64,000 bases of DNA, from assembly GCA_035946575.1 (NCBI GenBank), contig DASYZG010000040.1:67567-131566 (forward strand), read 5' to 3'. Below, piece after piece: positions 42,314 to 50,972 of this stretch (within the stretch, counting starts at the first letter, position 1; the number at the start of each line of letters is the position of its first letter). The DNA comes from Gp13-AA77 sp035946575 (GTDB lineage Bacteria; Acidobacteriota; Terriglobia; UBA7540). Below the pieces are notes generated by a model. That model did not search any database. It was not told the DNA's origin and worked only from the letters and a program-made list of their open reading frames with translations. A program made the translations under genes and the position numbers.

Positions 42314-43317
42314 GCTACAAGCTGGCCTACACCGCCAACGGATCGAACGTGCACCTCGGCACAGGATTCCTTTTCGTCAACGTCCTGCCGCCGCTCTTTG
42401 ACGATATCCCGCTGAACGACGGCAACAATCCCCCGAGCTACGTGGATCCCCCCACGCCGGCCACCTGGACGGCCACTCACGCCTACACCGCCGGCCAGTA
42501 CGTGGCCGACGCCACGGGCAACACCGTCCAGAAGTGCACCACGGCCGGAACGTCAGGCAGCTCCGTGCCCACGTTTAACACGACCGTGGGCGGTACCACG
42601 ACCGATAGCGCGGTCACCTGGACCTGCGTCGGGCCGCAGATCGAGTGGGTGGCCAGCCTCCCGGTGGTGGCCGATGCCGTGGTTCGAGATTCGCTCGGAT
42701 CGGGAGGCGGCACCGGCCTGGTGCACATTTGCGTGTCGCCCGGGACCAGCGCCTCGAGCGCTCCCACCTGGTCAACCGTGATCGGAGGCTACACCGTGGA
42801 CGGCTCGGTCATCTGGCAATGCTGCGGGCCGACCTTCGCCGTCGGGGCCATGGAGGGCGCGGTCGAGTTTGCGGGGACGTTCAAAAAAGACGATATCAAC
42901 GCCGATCAGTTCACGGCGCCCATCGATGCCGTGATCACCGCCGAGACCATGAAGATCAACGGCACGCTAAAAGAGTTGACGATCACCAACCTCGCGAATC
43001 TGCTGCCGAACTTCAATCCGCTCACTGGACAGACGAATCCGAACCTGCCGGCGAACGCCCAGAACTACGAGGCCAGCTTCTTCGGTGGCCGCCAGGCGGT
43101 GCCGAAGTTCTCCGTGGCCTGCTTCTCGCCGCGCCGCCTTTCGGCGAACCCCACGAAGTACTTCACGGCCTGGTGTTACAAGGGAGCGCCAGGAGGGAAC
43201 GGGCAGTTTGGCTTCACGCGCACCAAAGAGACCACCTGGAAGATCGAGATTGATGGCCTGGCCTCGCTGTGGCGGCCGGCCGGCTACCAGGTGGGCGGCA
43301 ACGCGCGGCAGACGTAG
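42310..43317 (+). CDS. Major tail tube protein with two inserted beta domains
   Basis: A 335-residue protein. Residues 1-50 and about 175-330 form the tube (MEGAVEFAGTFKKDDINADQF, DAVITAETMKINGTLKELTI, NYEASFFGGRQAVPKFSVACFS, TWKIEIDGLASLW). Residues about 51-110 and 111-175 are two tandem insertions of the shared domain (AYTAGQYVADATGN, TTAGTSGSSVPTFNTTVGGT, TTDSAVTW; then VSPGTSASSAPTWSTVIGGY, TVDGSVIW). Such insertions decorate the outside of tail tubes in other siphophages and often bind glycans. Confidence 0.65.
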   Translation: MSYKLAYTANGSNVHLGTGFLFVNVLPPLFDDIPLNDGNNPPSYVDPPTPATWTATHAYTAGQYVADATGNTVQKCTTAGTSGSSVPTFNTTVGGTTTDSAVTWTCVGPQIEWVASLPVVADAVVRDSLGSGGGTGLVHICVSPGTSASSAPTWSTVIGGYTVDGSVIWQCCGPTFAVGAMEGAVEFAGTFKKDDINADQFTAPIDAVITAETMKINGTLKELTITNLANLLPNFNPLTGQTNPNLPANAQNYEASFFGGRQAVPKFSVACFSPRRLSANPTKYFTAWCYKGAPGGNGQFGFTRTKETTWKIEIDGLASLWRPAGYQVGGNARQT

Positions 43318-43330
43318 GCAGCGGGGGAAC

Positions 43331-43573
43331 ATGGCGACGACGATTACCCAGCCCGTGCTGGCCGGAAGCCTGGAAGGCGATGCCACGACCCAGTGCAACA
43401 TCGGGGTGAGTTACTTCGGGAAGCCGGTCAATCTCGCCATGGTGGTGGCGGACGCCGAGGCGCTGGGCTCCTGGACGGGGGGCCCGGGCGGCGTGGGCTA
43501 CGATCTGCAGTTTCTTTTTCCTTACAACGACACGCTATGGGCGTTTTACAAATCGATCAAAGCCGGAAACTGA
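43331..43573 (+). CDS. Small tail-region protein, paralogue of the 26,274 gene
   Basis: An 80-residue protein (MATTITQPVLAGSLEGDATT start). The C-terminal half (GGVGYDLQFLFPYNDTLWAFYKSIKAGN; read in pieces) parallels the product of the 26,274-26,489 gene, sharing GY-x-L, F-x-P, WA-x-Y and the terminal GN. It lies between the tail tube and the chaperone genes. Function unknown. Confidence 0.6.
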   Translation: MATTITQPVLAGSLEGDATTQCNIGVSYFGKPVNLAMVVADAEALGSWTGGPGGVGYDLQFLFPYNDTLWAFYKSIKAGN

Positions 43574-43648
43574 GGGTGATCTTCGAGCAGTAGGCGTAGG
43601 GCAATTCTGGCCGCGCCCGCTCTGGCCGCCACTTTAAGCGAGGATTCG

Positions 43649-44170
43649 ATGCGGAAAGGCTCCAAACGAATAGCCACGGCTGATGACTTTCTCAATCTGG
43701 CTGAGGCGACCGCCTATGAAGATCCCGAAGAGATCACGCTTCCTCATTGCGGGCTAAAGGTCATCCTGCGCAAGCCGCGGCCGGTAGCCTTCGTGATTGC
43801 AGGCCTGCGGCTGCCACCGGCCATGTCGCAGAAGCAGAGCTTAGAGGAGAACCAAGGCCAGGGCCGGACGATTTCTCCGGAGGAACTGGAACTACAGATC
43901 CGAAACGTCCGGTCCTACGCCAACCTGCTGCGAGGAGTCTTTGTTAATCCGAAGCTCTCGCTCACGCCGGGACCCGGAGAAATTCATCCCGAGCTGATCC
44001 CGCAGCCGGACCAGGAGTTTTTGCTCGGATGGATGTCCGGGGAGGTGGGCTCCGATCACTCGGGGCTCACGAGCTTTCAAGGCAGACTGCGAGGGCTTGC
44101 TGCTTCTCGATCAGATGGGTCAGCGTTACGGGTGCAGACCCAGCGAGCTCCTGAAAGGCAAAGTCGCTGA
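43649..44170 (+). CDS. Tail assembly chaperone, zero-frame product
   Basis: A 173-residue protein (DDFLNLAEATAYEDPEEITLPHCG start region; helical middle ISPEELELQIRNVRSYANLLRG). It lies just before a small membrane protein and the tape measure gene, as the G gene lies before H in lambda. Coding quality drops after about residue 143 (GLTSF), where the +1 frame takes over with good sequence, so the last 30 zero-frame residues are probably a by-product of a frameshift site. Chaperones of this kind coat the tape measure during tail assembly. Confidence 0.65.
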   Translation: MRKGSKRIATADDFLNLAEATAYEDPEEITLPHCGLKVILRKPRPVAFVIAGLRLPPAMSQKQSLEENQGQGRTISPEELELQIRNVRSYANLLRGVFVNPKLSLTPGPGEIHPELIPQPDQEFLLGWMSGEVGSDHSGLTSFQGRLRGLAASRSDGSALRVQTQRAPERQSR

Positions 44171-44252
44171 CTGGGCAGTCGACAGAGCGTGCTTTGAGGC
44201 CTACTGCGAATGGTGGGAAGTAAATCACAAGACCCCTCCCCTGCCCGAGTGA
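44076..44252 (+). CDS. Frameshift extension of the tail assembly chaperone
   Basis: In the +1 (equivalently -2) frame, open from 43998, the sequence from 44076 reads FKADCEGLLLLDQMGQRYG then PSELLKGKVADWAVD and ends at the TGA at 44250. The L-x(3)-RYG-x(2)-P pattern is typical of the second part (T of GT) of tail chaperones. A slip of tRNA-Phe on TTTC (44075-44078) would join GLTSF to KADCEG and give a product of about 200 residues. Mu itself is reported to use a -2 shift at this place. A natural indel is the alternative. Confidence 0.55.
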   Translation, partial: FKADCEGLLLLDQMGQRYGCRPSELLKGKVADWAVDRACFEAYCEWWEVNHKTPPLPE

Positions 44253-44300
44253 CGCGGAGGCTCTCCTTCGGCTACAATGCGGGGCTGGAGGTATCCGGCC

Positions 44301-44525
44301 GTGCAAATTTGGTCATTGCTGCTTCTTGTTCTCGCGCTGGCAGTGCTCGTAGAGTTTTTCTCGATCGGAATGCGCATCAAGAGAATCCAGGGCACGCTGG
44401 AACGTATTGCCAACATTCTCGGGGCTGGAGCGCCCGTTCCACCGTCTGTGCCCCTGCCTCCTCTCACAGGCTTCACCGGAGGCAAGAAGCCGGATCCCTT
44501 AACCACACTCAAGCTTTCCAGGTAA
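44301..44525 (+). CDS. Small single-span membrane protein before the tape measure
   Basis: From the GTG at 44301 (GGAGG 9 nt upstream) a 74-residue protein has one N-terminal membrane segment (IWSLLLLVLALAVLVEFFSI), a short basic helix and a proline-rich tail (VPPSVPLPPLTGF). An in-frame ATG at 44277 is the alternative start. No family recognised. It resembles the small membrane protein at 27,646 in layout. Confidence 0.5.
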   Translation: MQIWSLLLLVLALAVLVEFFSIGMRIKRIQGTLERIANILGAGAPVPPSVPLPPLTGFTGGKKPDPLTTLKLSR

Positions 44526-44547
44526 CAGACGCTCAAGGGGGAATCCC

Positions 44548-46764
44548 TTGGGCGGCCTGACAACTCTTGGACTTTTGTTCTCCATCGACGCCGACCCCTC
44601 GACGGCGCGGGAGAAGCTCCCACAACTGCAGAATCAAGTCAAAACCTTCGCGGCCGGCGCTGCCGCCGACTTCCAGAAATTCGGCGAGAGCGGGATTTTT
44701 GTCTTCGAAGACATTCAGCACAAACTGATCGAGACCACACGCACGATGGCGGTGCTGCGCGCCGAGATCCTCGCGACTACTGATGCCGAGAGGAAGCTAG
44801 AACTCCAAAGCCAGCTATCCGGAGTCAGCCAACAGTACACCGCCCTTCGCACCGAGATGCGGGGAATGCGGTATGAAATGACGGAGGCGACCGAGAAGGC
44901 GAACCTGCTGGCGGAGCAGTTCGGAACCCACATCCCCTACGAGATGTCGCGGCTAATTGCCCGCGTGCCTGGGGTGCAGGCTGCACTGGGCAGCTTATTT
45001 CAGGCGGGAATCGTGCTCGCCTTCAGTCGCGCGATTGCTGAAAGCATCACTGACTTCGACGGGCTGAAAGACAAGATCTACAGCATGGCCAGGCCGTTCT
45101 CGGAACTGGAAGTGATGATCGGGGCTGCGGCTGCAAATAGCAAGGGTTGGGCTGAAGGACTGCTGGAGGCGCTTGGCCCTGTGGGATCAATCCTCGACTT
45201 CCTCGCTCACAAATATAAGACGACGCTCGATGCTGCCGACCAGGTGCGCCAGCAGGATAAAGCAGCCGCAAAAGAAGCGGCGCGGGAGGCCAAAGAGCGC
45301 GAGCGCGAGGAGACAGCTCTCGATAAACGGATCTTGCAGGGACAGGAGCAGTTACGCGAAGCGGGCCTTAAAGGTATCGCCCTCATCCATGCCAGAGGCC
45401 AGGCGGCAGTTGATGAGTTAACACGCGAGGATGCGGCGACAAGTGGGCTCTATCACGCACGCTTTCTCGAGCTGGAGCAGCTTGCCCAGGAGAAGGAGAA
45501 ACTCGACGAAAGTGCGGAAGCCGTGAGGCTGAACGATGAGGCTCGGCAGAAATGGGCTGAGTCCGAAAGGAAGCGCGAGGAGGTCGCGCGGAAGGCAGAG
45601 GAGGCCGAGAATAAGCGTCTAGAGCACTTGAAGCAGGAGACGGAGCAGGCGGATCGCGCTGCCAAGGAAATTCAGGACCTGACGCTGAAGATCCAAGGCG
45701 CGGACCCGGCGATGATCCAGTACTGGGACCGGCTGCTCGAGATCCAGGAGACCTACGGGAACACAGCACTCGCGGCGCAAATCGCCCGTCTGGCCACCAT
45801 CGACTTCATCAACACCGAAAAGGAGAAGACAGCCGTCCTCGAGGACCAGGTCAATAAGGAAATCCAGGCCCATGCCCTCAAGGGCGACTCGTTCAAGCAG
45901 GCGCAGGCCGAGGCCGATAAAGAAGCGACGAGGGCGGCCAAGGATTATTTGAGGGTCCTGCAGGCTGAGCCGGCCGCTCTGGCGGCCGTTGCACGAGCCT
46001 ACCCGGGGCTGACCGTTGCCCAGCTCGCCGCGCTTCCTGGCCTCACACAGCTCCTGGCGCAGTTAAAAGCCTTTCACAATGACCTCGGGACCGGAGTCCC
46101 CAAGAGCCTCCGTAATCTTCAGGAGCTGGAGCAGGAGTTCCCCAGGCTGAGCGAGAAGGCGCGCACGTCCTTCGCACAGATGAGCCTGGGATGGCAACAG
46201 TTCGAGCTCACCTTCTTGAGCGGTGAACAGCAGGTCCTCGGCGCTCTGTATCGCGAGCTTGCCGCCCACCAGTCAGCCCAGCAGGCCCTGAAAGCTCTCT
46301 TCAAAGAGGAGCTGAAACAGCTGGCGGAGTACCTGGCCAAGAAGGCCGAGATGAAAGCTCTCGAACAGACGGCCGAAGCCATCGGCTACCTCGCGCCGCC
46401 TTTTCCTAATTTCCCTGCTGCTGCAGGGCACTTTGCCGCTGCCGCTGCCTGGATGGCGCTCGGTGGAGCGATCAGTATCGCAGCTGGCGCCCTCGCTGGA
46501 TCGGGTGGAGGCTCGAGCGGAAGAACTGCCTCAGGCGGCTACGGAATCGGCGGATCCACCGGGACGGTGACACCGCGCGGGCCGGGCGGCGCGGCCGGCG
46601 GATCGGGCGGCCCGAACATCCAGATCAATATCGAGGGGGTGATGTCGGCGGACACGATTGACGAGATTGCCCCGGTGATCGCGCAATCCGTAAGCCAGGC
46701 CTACAACTCGGGCATGGCGCCGTTGCCGGCGATGCCGCGGCCGAACGCTTTAGCCGGAAGGTGA
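44548..46764 (+). CDS. Tail tape measure protein
   Basis: A 738-residue protein starting at TTG. It is mostly helical: a coiled-coil start (EKLPQLQNQVKTFAAGAAADFQ), the motif FGTHIPYEMSRLIARVPGVQAAL seen in this group of tape measures, a hydrophobic stretch (about 150-162), a long Glu/Lys/Arg-rich coiled coil (about 225-400) and a Gly-rich C-terminal end (GGGSSGRTASGGYGIGG, GGAAGGSGG). Length sets tail length; 738 residues at roughly 1.5 angstrom per residue suggest a tail near 110 nm, which is inference. Confidence 0.82.
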   Translation: MGGLTTLGLLFSIDADPSTAREKLPQLQNQVKTFAAGAAADFQKFGESGIFVFEDIQHKLIETTRTMAVLRAEILATTDAERKLELQSQLSGVSQQYTALRTEMRGMRYEMTEATEKANLLAEQFGTHIPYEMSRLIARVPGVQAALGSLFQAGIVLAFSRAIAESITDFDGLKDKIYSMARPFSELEVMIGAAAANSKGWAEGLLEALGPVGSILDFLAHKYKTTLDAADQVRQQDKAAAKEAAREAKEREREETALDKRILQGQEQLREAGLKGIALIHARGQAAVDELTREDAATSGLYHARFLELEQLAQEKEKLDESAEAVRLNDEARQKWAESERKREEVARKAEEAENKRLEHLKQETEQADRAAKEIQDLTLKIQGADPAMIQYWDRLLEIQETYGNTALAAQIARLATIDFINTEKEKTAVLEDQVNKEIQAHALKGDSFKQAQAEADKEATRAAKDYLRVLQAEPAALAAVARAYPGLTVAQLAALPGLTQLLAQLKAFHNDLGTGVPKSLRNLQELEQEFPRLSEKARTSFAQMSLGWQQFELTFLSGEQQVLGALYRELAAHQSAQQALKALFKEELKQLAEYLAKKAEMKALEQTAEAIGYLAPPFPNFPAAAGHFAAAAAWMALGGAISIAAGALAGSGGGSSGRTASGGYGIGGSTGTVTPRGPGGAAGGSGGPNIQINIEGVMSADTIDEIAPVIAQSVSQAYNSGMAPLPAMPRPNALAGR

Positions 46765-46765
46765 C

Positions 46766-49700
46766 ATGAAAAGGCAGACGAAAAGGCGGTCCTGCTTTCT
46801 ACTTCTTGCGTCTTGCTTCTGTCTTCTGACTCCTGCTCACGCCCAGACCTACGGCCACCGCTCCACCGAGGCCTCAGTCAATGTGCGCGGGCCTCTCTAC
46901 GCGGCTCCCCTCGCCCCGGTGCGCGTCTGCCTCGAGCAGAGCCAATCGCTGACGCCGGGCTGCACCCCGCTCGCCACGATTTATAAATGGAGTCCGATGG
47001 GGGGATTCACGCCAATCACGCAGCCAGGATTCCAGGCAGACCAGAACGGCAACTACGAATGGTATGCCGACCCCACGGCGAGCTATCGCGAGGAGGTGAC
47101 GGCCGGCGGCACAACCCACATTACGCCCAACATCACCCTGGCGTCGTCAAGCGGCACGGTGAACGGGTCGCCGATTTACGTGGACGTGGCCAACTACGGC
47201 GCTTACGGAGATGGCCAGGTGGGGATCGGCACGGTGAGCGCCGGGACGCTTAACCAGGTCACGCTGACCACGGGAACGTTCAATCCCACGGCCGATGTCG
47301 GCAAGACGCTGGCGATCGCCAATTATCCCGTTACGCCTCCGCCGCTTCCGGTGGCTTTCGCTGCGAGCGGCGCAGCCTGCACGGGCACGGGGACGCTGGG
47401 CAACGCGAGCTACGATCTCGAGTACCACTACATCCTGAGCGAGAAGAATTCCTGGGGCGAAGGGCAGCCCTCGCTCGAAGGCGTGGTGTTGCTGCAGGCG
47501 ATCAACGGCACCAGCCAGTGCATCCAGATCGCCTCGCCGGCCGGGATCAACGGCGCTTCAACCTGGAACCTCTATGATTCGATCGATCCGCCCTTCAACC
47601 CCACCACGCCGGAGACGACCTGGCCGGGAGTCACCAGCGGACTTGAGGCGCTCGAGAGGAGCTCAATCGCGATCGGCACGGCAGTGGAGATTGACAGCAT
47701 ATCGACCGGCGGGGCGAATGCTCCGCAGCCTACGATGACGATCGCCACCATAACGAGCGCCACCTCGTCAACCGCTACGCTCTCGAGTTCGCTGCCGAAT
47801 CCGGTTGCGGGCAATACGGTCAGCTGGGGGCATCCGGACGATGCCGCCTTTGCCGCGGCCCAGGCCGCGCTCGACCCTTTGCGCGGCGGCACAATCTTTG
47901 TGCCCCAGTCGACGGGCAATGGCGCCAATGTGGGCTGCTATTTCCTGCTGACAGGCATCTCGACATCGCTGCCTTACTTCGGGCTGGTCGGCTCTGGGCC
48001 CGCATCGGGGTACGGCGTGGCCCTGGCGCTCCTTAACTCTGAGTTCCCCTATGCGCCGGCCGGGACGAGCGAGCTTTGTACGCCGGCCGACATTCCCATC
48101 CTGAGCGTCACCAGTCCTATCACTCCGCGGCAGCTCTGGGCGGGCTTCCGGGTGAACGGGATCGCCATGAGCGACGTCAGCGGCGTGGGCAACGGTCAGG
48201 GCTGCATCTATGCTCTGGATATCAACCAGTTCACGATCGAGGACTCGAGCTGCGCTTACATGAGCCGCCGTCCGGCCGGCAACGGCAGCTATAAGGCGGG
48301 AACGAACACCGGGGGCTACGGCTTCAATTGCAATTCGGCCTCGCAGAACTCCTTCTGCCAGTTCGGAACCTTTTCGAACTTTATCGGGCAGTACGTCAAC
48401 ACGGGAATCGAGTGGACGAGCGGGCGATCGAGCGAAGACAAGTTCTTTGGCAATAAGTTCATCGGATCATCCACCGGGGGCGGGGCGATCTTTTTTTTCA
48501 ACTGCAACGGTGGCATCACCGGCGGCGGTGTCGATCATTTTTATGGAAACACGGCCAACTATACACCCGTGTTCCTCTATGCCTGCGACCGACGCGGAGA
48601 CGTGGTCTTCAGCCGCGCCGAGAACAGCTATTCGCCGACCTCGAACATTGGGGGGCACTCGACCACCGGAACGGGCGTCGTGCTCATCGGCACCGGAGCG
48701 GTTGGAGTATCTGACCAGGTGGGAATTCTCACCAACGGCTGCACCGAGAGTGGTACGACGGCCACCTGCGAAATCAACACCGCCACGCCTCCTTCCTGGC
48801 TGGTGACGGGGCTCACCATCTCTGTGAATAACGTGGCGGTGACCGGCTACGACGGCAACTGGGTGGTAACCACCGTGATACCTGGAGGAGCCTGTGGCGG
48901 CGGTTGCGCCACCGTCAGCTTTCCGGTGCTCAAGAGCGGACTTGGCACCTCGGGACCGGGTACTCTGCAGGCGACCAATACCTGCCAGGCCAACGAGATC
49001 TCAGGCACACTCGTGAACTTTCACGATGCCGTCGTGATCGGCACTGCCTGCGACGGAACGAACATGTACACCCTGAATGCTGGGGGAGATTCGCCGCGCA
49101 ACGAGCTTTTCAACGAAGGCACCGACACGGAGATCTGCACGAATCTGGGATGCTCGCTGCAGTCGACGCAGGCCAACATCCCTGCTCTCCAGGCGTCGCC
49201 GGGCGCCGAGGCTGCTAATGCGCAGTTCGGCTGCGGGACGGCCGTGATCGGGGCCAACGGTATGTGCGCGCCGATCTTCGCCATCTTTGGGGACGTGGCA
49301 AGGACCCAGCAGCAGCTTGCCGTCGATCAGTTTGGAAACACCGAGGCTGCGTCCGTGGTCTCGCCGTTATTTCAGAACGGGTCTCTGGTGAACGACCCTA
49401 CCTCAGGCACAGCCGCCAATGCCCTGGTCTCTCTGACCTCCGCGGGCGCGGCGATCGTGGCGCCGCACTCGAGCTTGAACTCGATCGGCGTCTGCACGCA
49501 AACCTGCGGAACTTCCGGCTCTCCGGTGGTCGCCGGTGCTAACTCTAACGTGTCTCTGCTTTTTGATGGCGCCGTGACGTCCAAGCACTATGCAGGGGTC
49601 TCGGCATCGCAGGATGGTGCTGGCACGGATATCGGGTCGTCCCCATCGTCTGCGAACGGAACCCCGGTTATCCAAGCGTTGGCCACTGGATCTCTTGGCA

Positions 49701-50131
49701 ACAAGCCGACCCTCGGAACAATTACCGAAATTTCTGGGACGAGTTCGCTGCTGACCGGAACATACTACGTCAGTGCCGTCTGTCTCAATCCGGTTGGCGG
49801 TGAGACCTTGATGCAGACGGCAGACTTCGCGCTCTCCGTCACGGCAGACAACAGTTACGACATCCAGGAGCAGCCGCCCACCTGCAACCCGCAGGACGTG
49901 GCCTGGCTCGCTGCTGCTGGCCACCGGAACGCTGGATCGGGAACCGAAACCATCCAGCCCGCCGGGTCACCCTACTGTCACCCTGTCTCGGTCTATGTCA
50001 CCGGGACGGGCTATGTCACGGCCTGCACGCTGACGAGCTCCTGGGCGGCCGGGAGTGTGGCCACCGGGCCTGCTCTGCCCTCTTCGGACACGGATGGGCC
50101 TCTGGTGCCTGTCTGGATTGTGACGCCCTAG
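46766..50131 (+). CDS. Tail spike with pectate-lyase-type beta-helix and signal peptide
   Basis: A 1121-residue protein. The first 27 residues form a signal peptide ending LLTPAHAQ, whose core is encoded by a gtcttctgactcctg-type dispersed repeat. Residues about 130-145 (VDVANYGAYGDGQ) and about 355-385 (DDAAFAAAQAALDPLRGGTIFVPQ) are the paired landmarks of phage spikes with a pectate-lyase beta-helix; the intervening about 200 residues hold an inserted Ig-like module (SAPTWNLYDS-type, LEYHYILSEKNSWGE). Residues up to about 660 read as a helix stack rich in N, G, F. It may degrade host polysaccharide; no catalytic pair can be named with confidence. ATG follows the tape-measure stop by 1 nt. 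Confidence 0.75.
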   Translation: MKRQTKRRSCFLLLASCFCLLTPAHAQTYGHRSTEASVNVRGPLYAAPLAPVRVCLEQSQSLTPGCTPLATIYKWSPMGGFTPITQPGFQADQNGNYEWYADPTASYREEVTAGGTTHITPNITLASSSGTVNGSPIYVDVANYGAYGDGQVGIGTVSAGTLNQVTLTTGTFNPTADVGKTLAIANYPVTPPPLPVAFAASGAACTGTGTLGNASYDLEYHYILSEKNSWGEGQPSLEGVVLLQAINGTSQCIQIASPAGINGASTWNLYDSIDPPFNPTTPETTWPGVTSGLEALERSSIAIGTAVEIDSISTGGANAPQPTMTIATITSATSSTATLSSSLPNPVAGNTVSWGHPDDAAFAAAQAALDPLRGGTIFVPQSTGNGANVGCYFLLTGISTSLPYFGLVGSGPASGYGVALALLNSEFPYAPAGTSELCTPADIPILSVTSPITPRQLWAGFRVNGIAMSDVSGVGNGQGCIYALDINQFTIEDSSCAYMSRRPAGNGSYKAGTNTGGYGFNCNSASQNSFCQFGTFSNFIGQYVNTGIEWTSGRSSEDKFFGNKFIGSSTGGGAIFFFNCNGGITGGGVDHFYGNTANYTPVFLYACDRRGDVVFSRAENSYSPTSNIGGHSTTGTGVVLIGTGAVGVSDQVGILTNGCTESGTTATCEINTATPPSWLVTGLTISVNNVAVTGYDGNWVVTTVIPGGACGGGCATVSFPVLKSGLGTSGPGTLQATNTCQANEISGTLVNFHDAVVIGTACDGTNMYTLNAGGDSPRNELFNEGTDTEICTNLGCSLQSTQANIPALQASPGAEAANAQFGCGTAVIGANGMCAPIFAIFGDVARTQQQLAVDQFGNTEAASVVSPLFQNGSLVNDPTSGTAANALVSLTSAGAAIVAPHSSLNSIGVCTQTCGTSGSPVVAGANSNVSLLFDGAVTSKHYAGVSASQDGAGTDIGSSPSSANGTPVIQALATGSLGNKPTLGTITEISGTSSLLTGTYYVSAVCLNPVGGETLMQTADFALSVTADNSYDIQEQPPTCNPQDVAWLAAAGHRNAGSGTETIQPAGSPYCHPVSVYVTGTGYVTACTLTSSWAAGSVATGPALPSSDTDGPLVPVWIVTP

Positions 50132-50935
50132 ATGCCAATACTCGGCCTAGCGCTGAATGCTTATCCCCAGATCCTCTATCCGTCCACCCCGCCAGTACCG
50201 GTGGCGCCAACGTTCACCACGGAAGCGGGGGGAACCAACGCCTCCCACTACGAGTTTTTCGCAGTGACCTTCGTCACACCCTGGGGCGAGAGCGCGCCAA
50301 GCTCCGTGTTTGGCGGCGCCGTGGCAGCCAATAGTCTGGGCGTGGTGCCGGCGCCCGCCTTTGTGCGCTCCGCGAACCAGGTCACGGGCTGGAACCTGTA
50401 CGGGATCTCGCAGTCGAGCTCCACGCCGCCGGCGGCGAGTGCCCTGCATCTCCAGAATACGAGCGGCGAGCTGACGTTCTTCTCCATCAACTCCACGACC
50501 GGCGTGGCCACCACTTACGATTGGGTGGAACCTCTCGCCGGGTTCCAGACCGGCACTGCGGCGCCGCCCACCGGCTGGACCTACACGCTCTTGAACTTCA
50601 CCCTCTTCCCCCGCAAAGTGCCGGCCTTCGCGAAAAAGGTGTCGGGCACCGTGACGCGCAGCTATGGCGGCAACCTGCAGGGCTTCACCGAGTACGTGGA
50701 CAATCTGCAGAAGTTCGACATGGAGTGGGTCCAGGGCGGCACGGATGCCGGCGCCTGGGCAGCTTTTGTGCAATGGGCTGCCGGCCGCGGACCCTTCGAT
50801 TACTATCCGGCCGGCGGGGCCCCTGGCGGCAGCTTCACCAGCTATTGGTGGCTGGGCGATACCCTCGAAGCCGCCTGGAAGGCCCCGGGGTTTTACAGCG
50901 AAAGCGGAGTGGAATTCACCCAGGCGATTTACTAG
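50132..50935 (+). CDS. Distal tail/minor tail protein with FN3-like module
   Basis: A 267-residue protein that starts directly after the spike stop codon. Residues about 20-140 look like a fibronectin-type module (VAPTFTTEAGGTNASHYEFF, TPWGESAPSSVF, QVTGWNLYGISQ), related to the module inserted in the spike. The rest (FPRKVPAFAKKVSGTVTRSYGG, EYVDNLQKFDMEWVQGG, FDYYPAGG, WWLGDTLEAAW) resembles distal-tail or minor-tail proteins that form the tail tip. A ggggttaggg-type repeat follows at 50934-50970. Confidence 0.6.
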   Translation: MPILGLALNAYPQILYPSTPPVPVAPTFTTEAGGTNASHYEFFAVTFVTPWGESAPSSVFGGAVAANSLGVVPAPAFVRSANQVTGWNLYGISQSSSTPPAASALHLQNTSGELTFFSINSTTGVATTYDWVEPLAGFQTGTAAPPTGWTYTLLNFTLFPRKVPAFAKKVSGTVTRSYGGNLQGFTEYVDNLQKFDMEWVQGGTDAGAWAAFVQWAAGRGPFDYYPAGGAPGGSFTSYWWLGDTLEAAWKAPGFYSESGVEFTQAIY

Positions 50936-50972
50936 GGGCCAGGGGTTAGGGGCTAAGGGCTAGGGATCAAGG

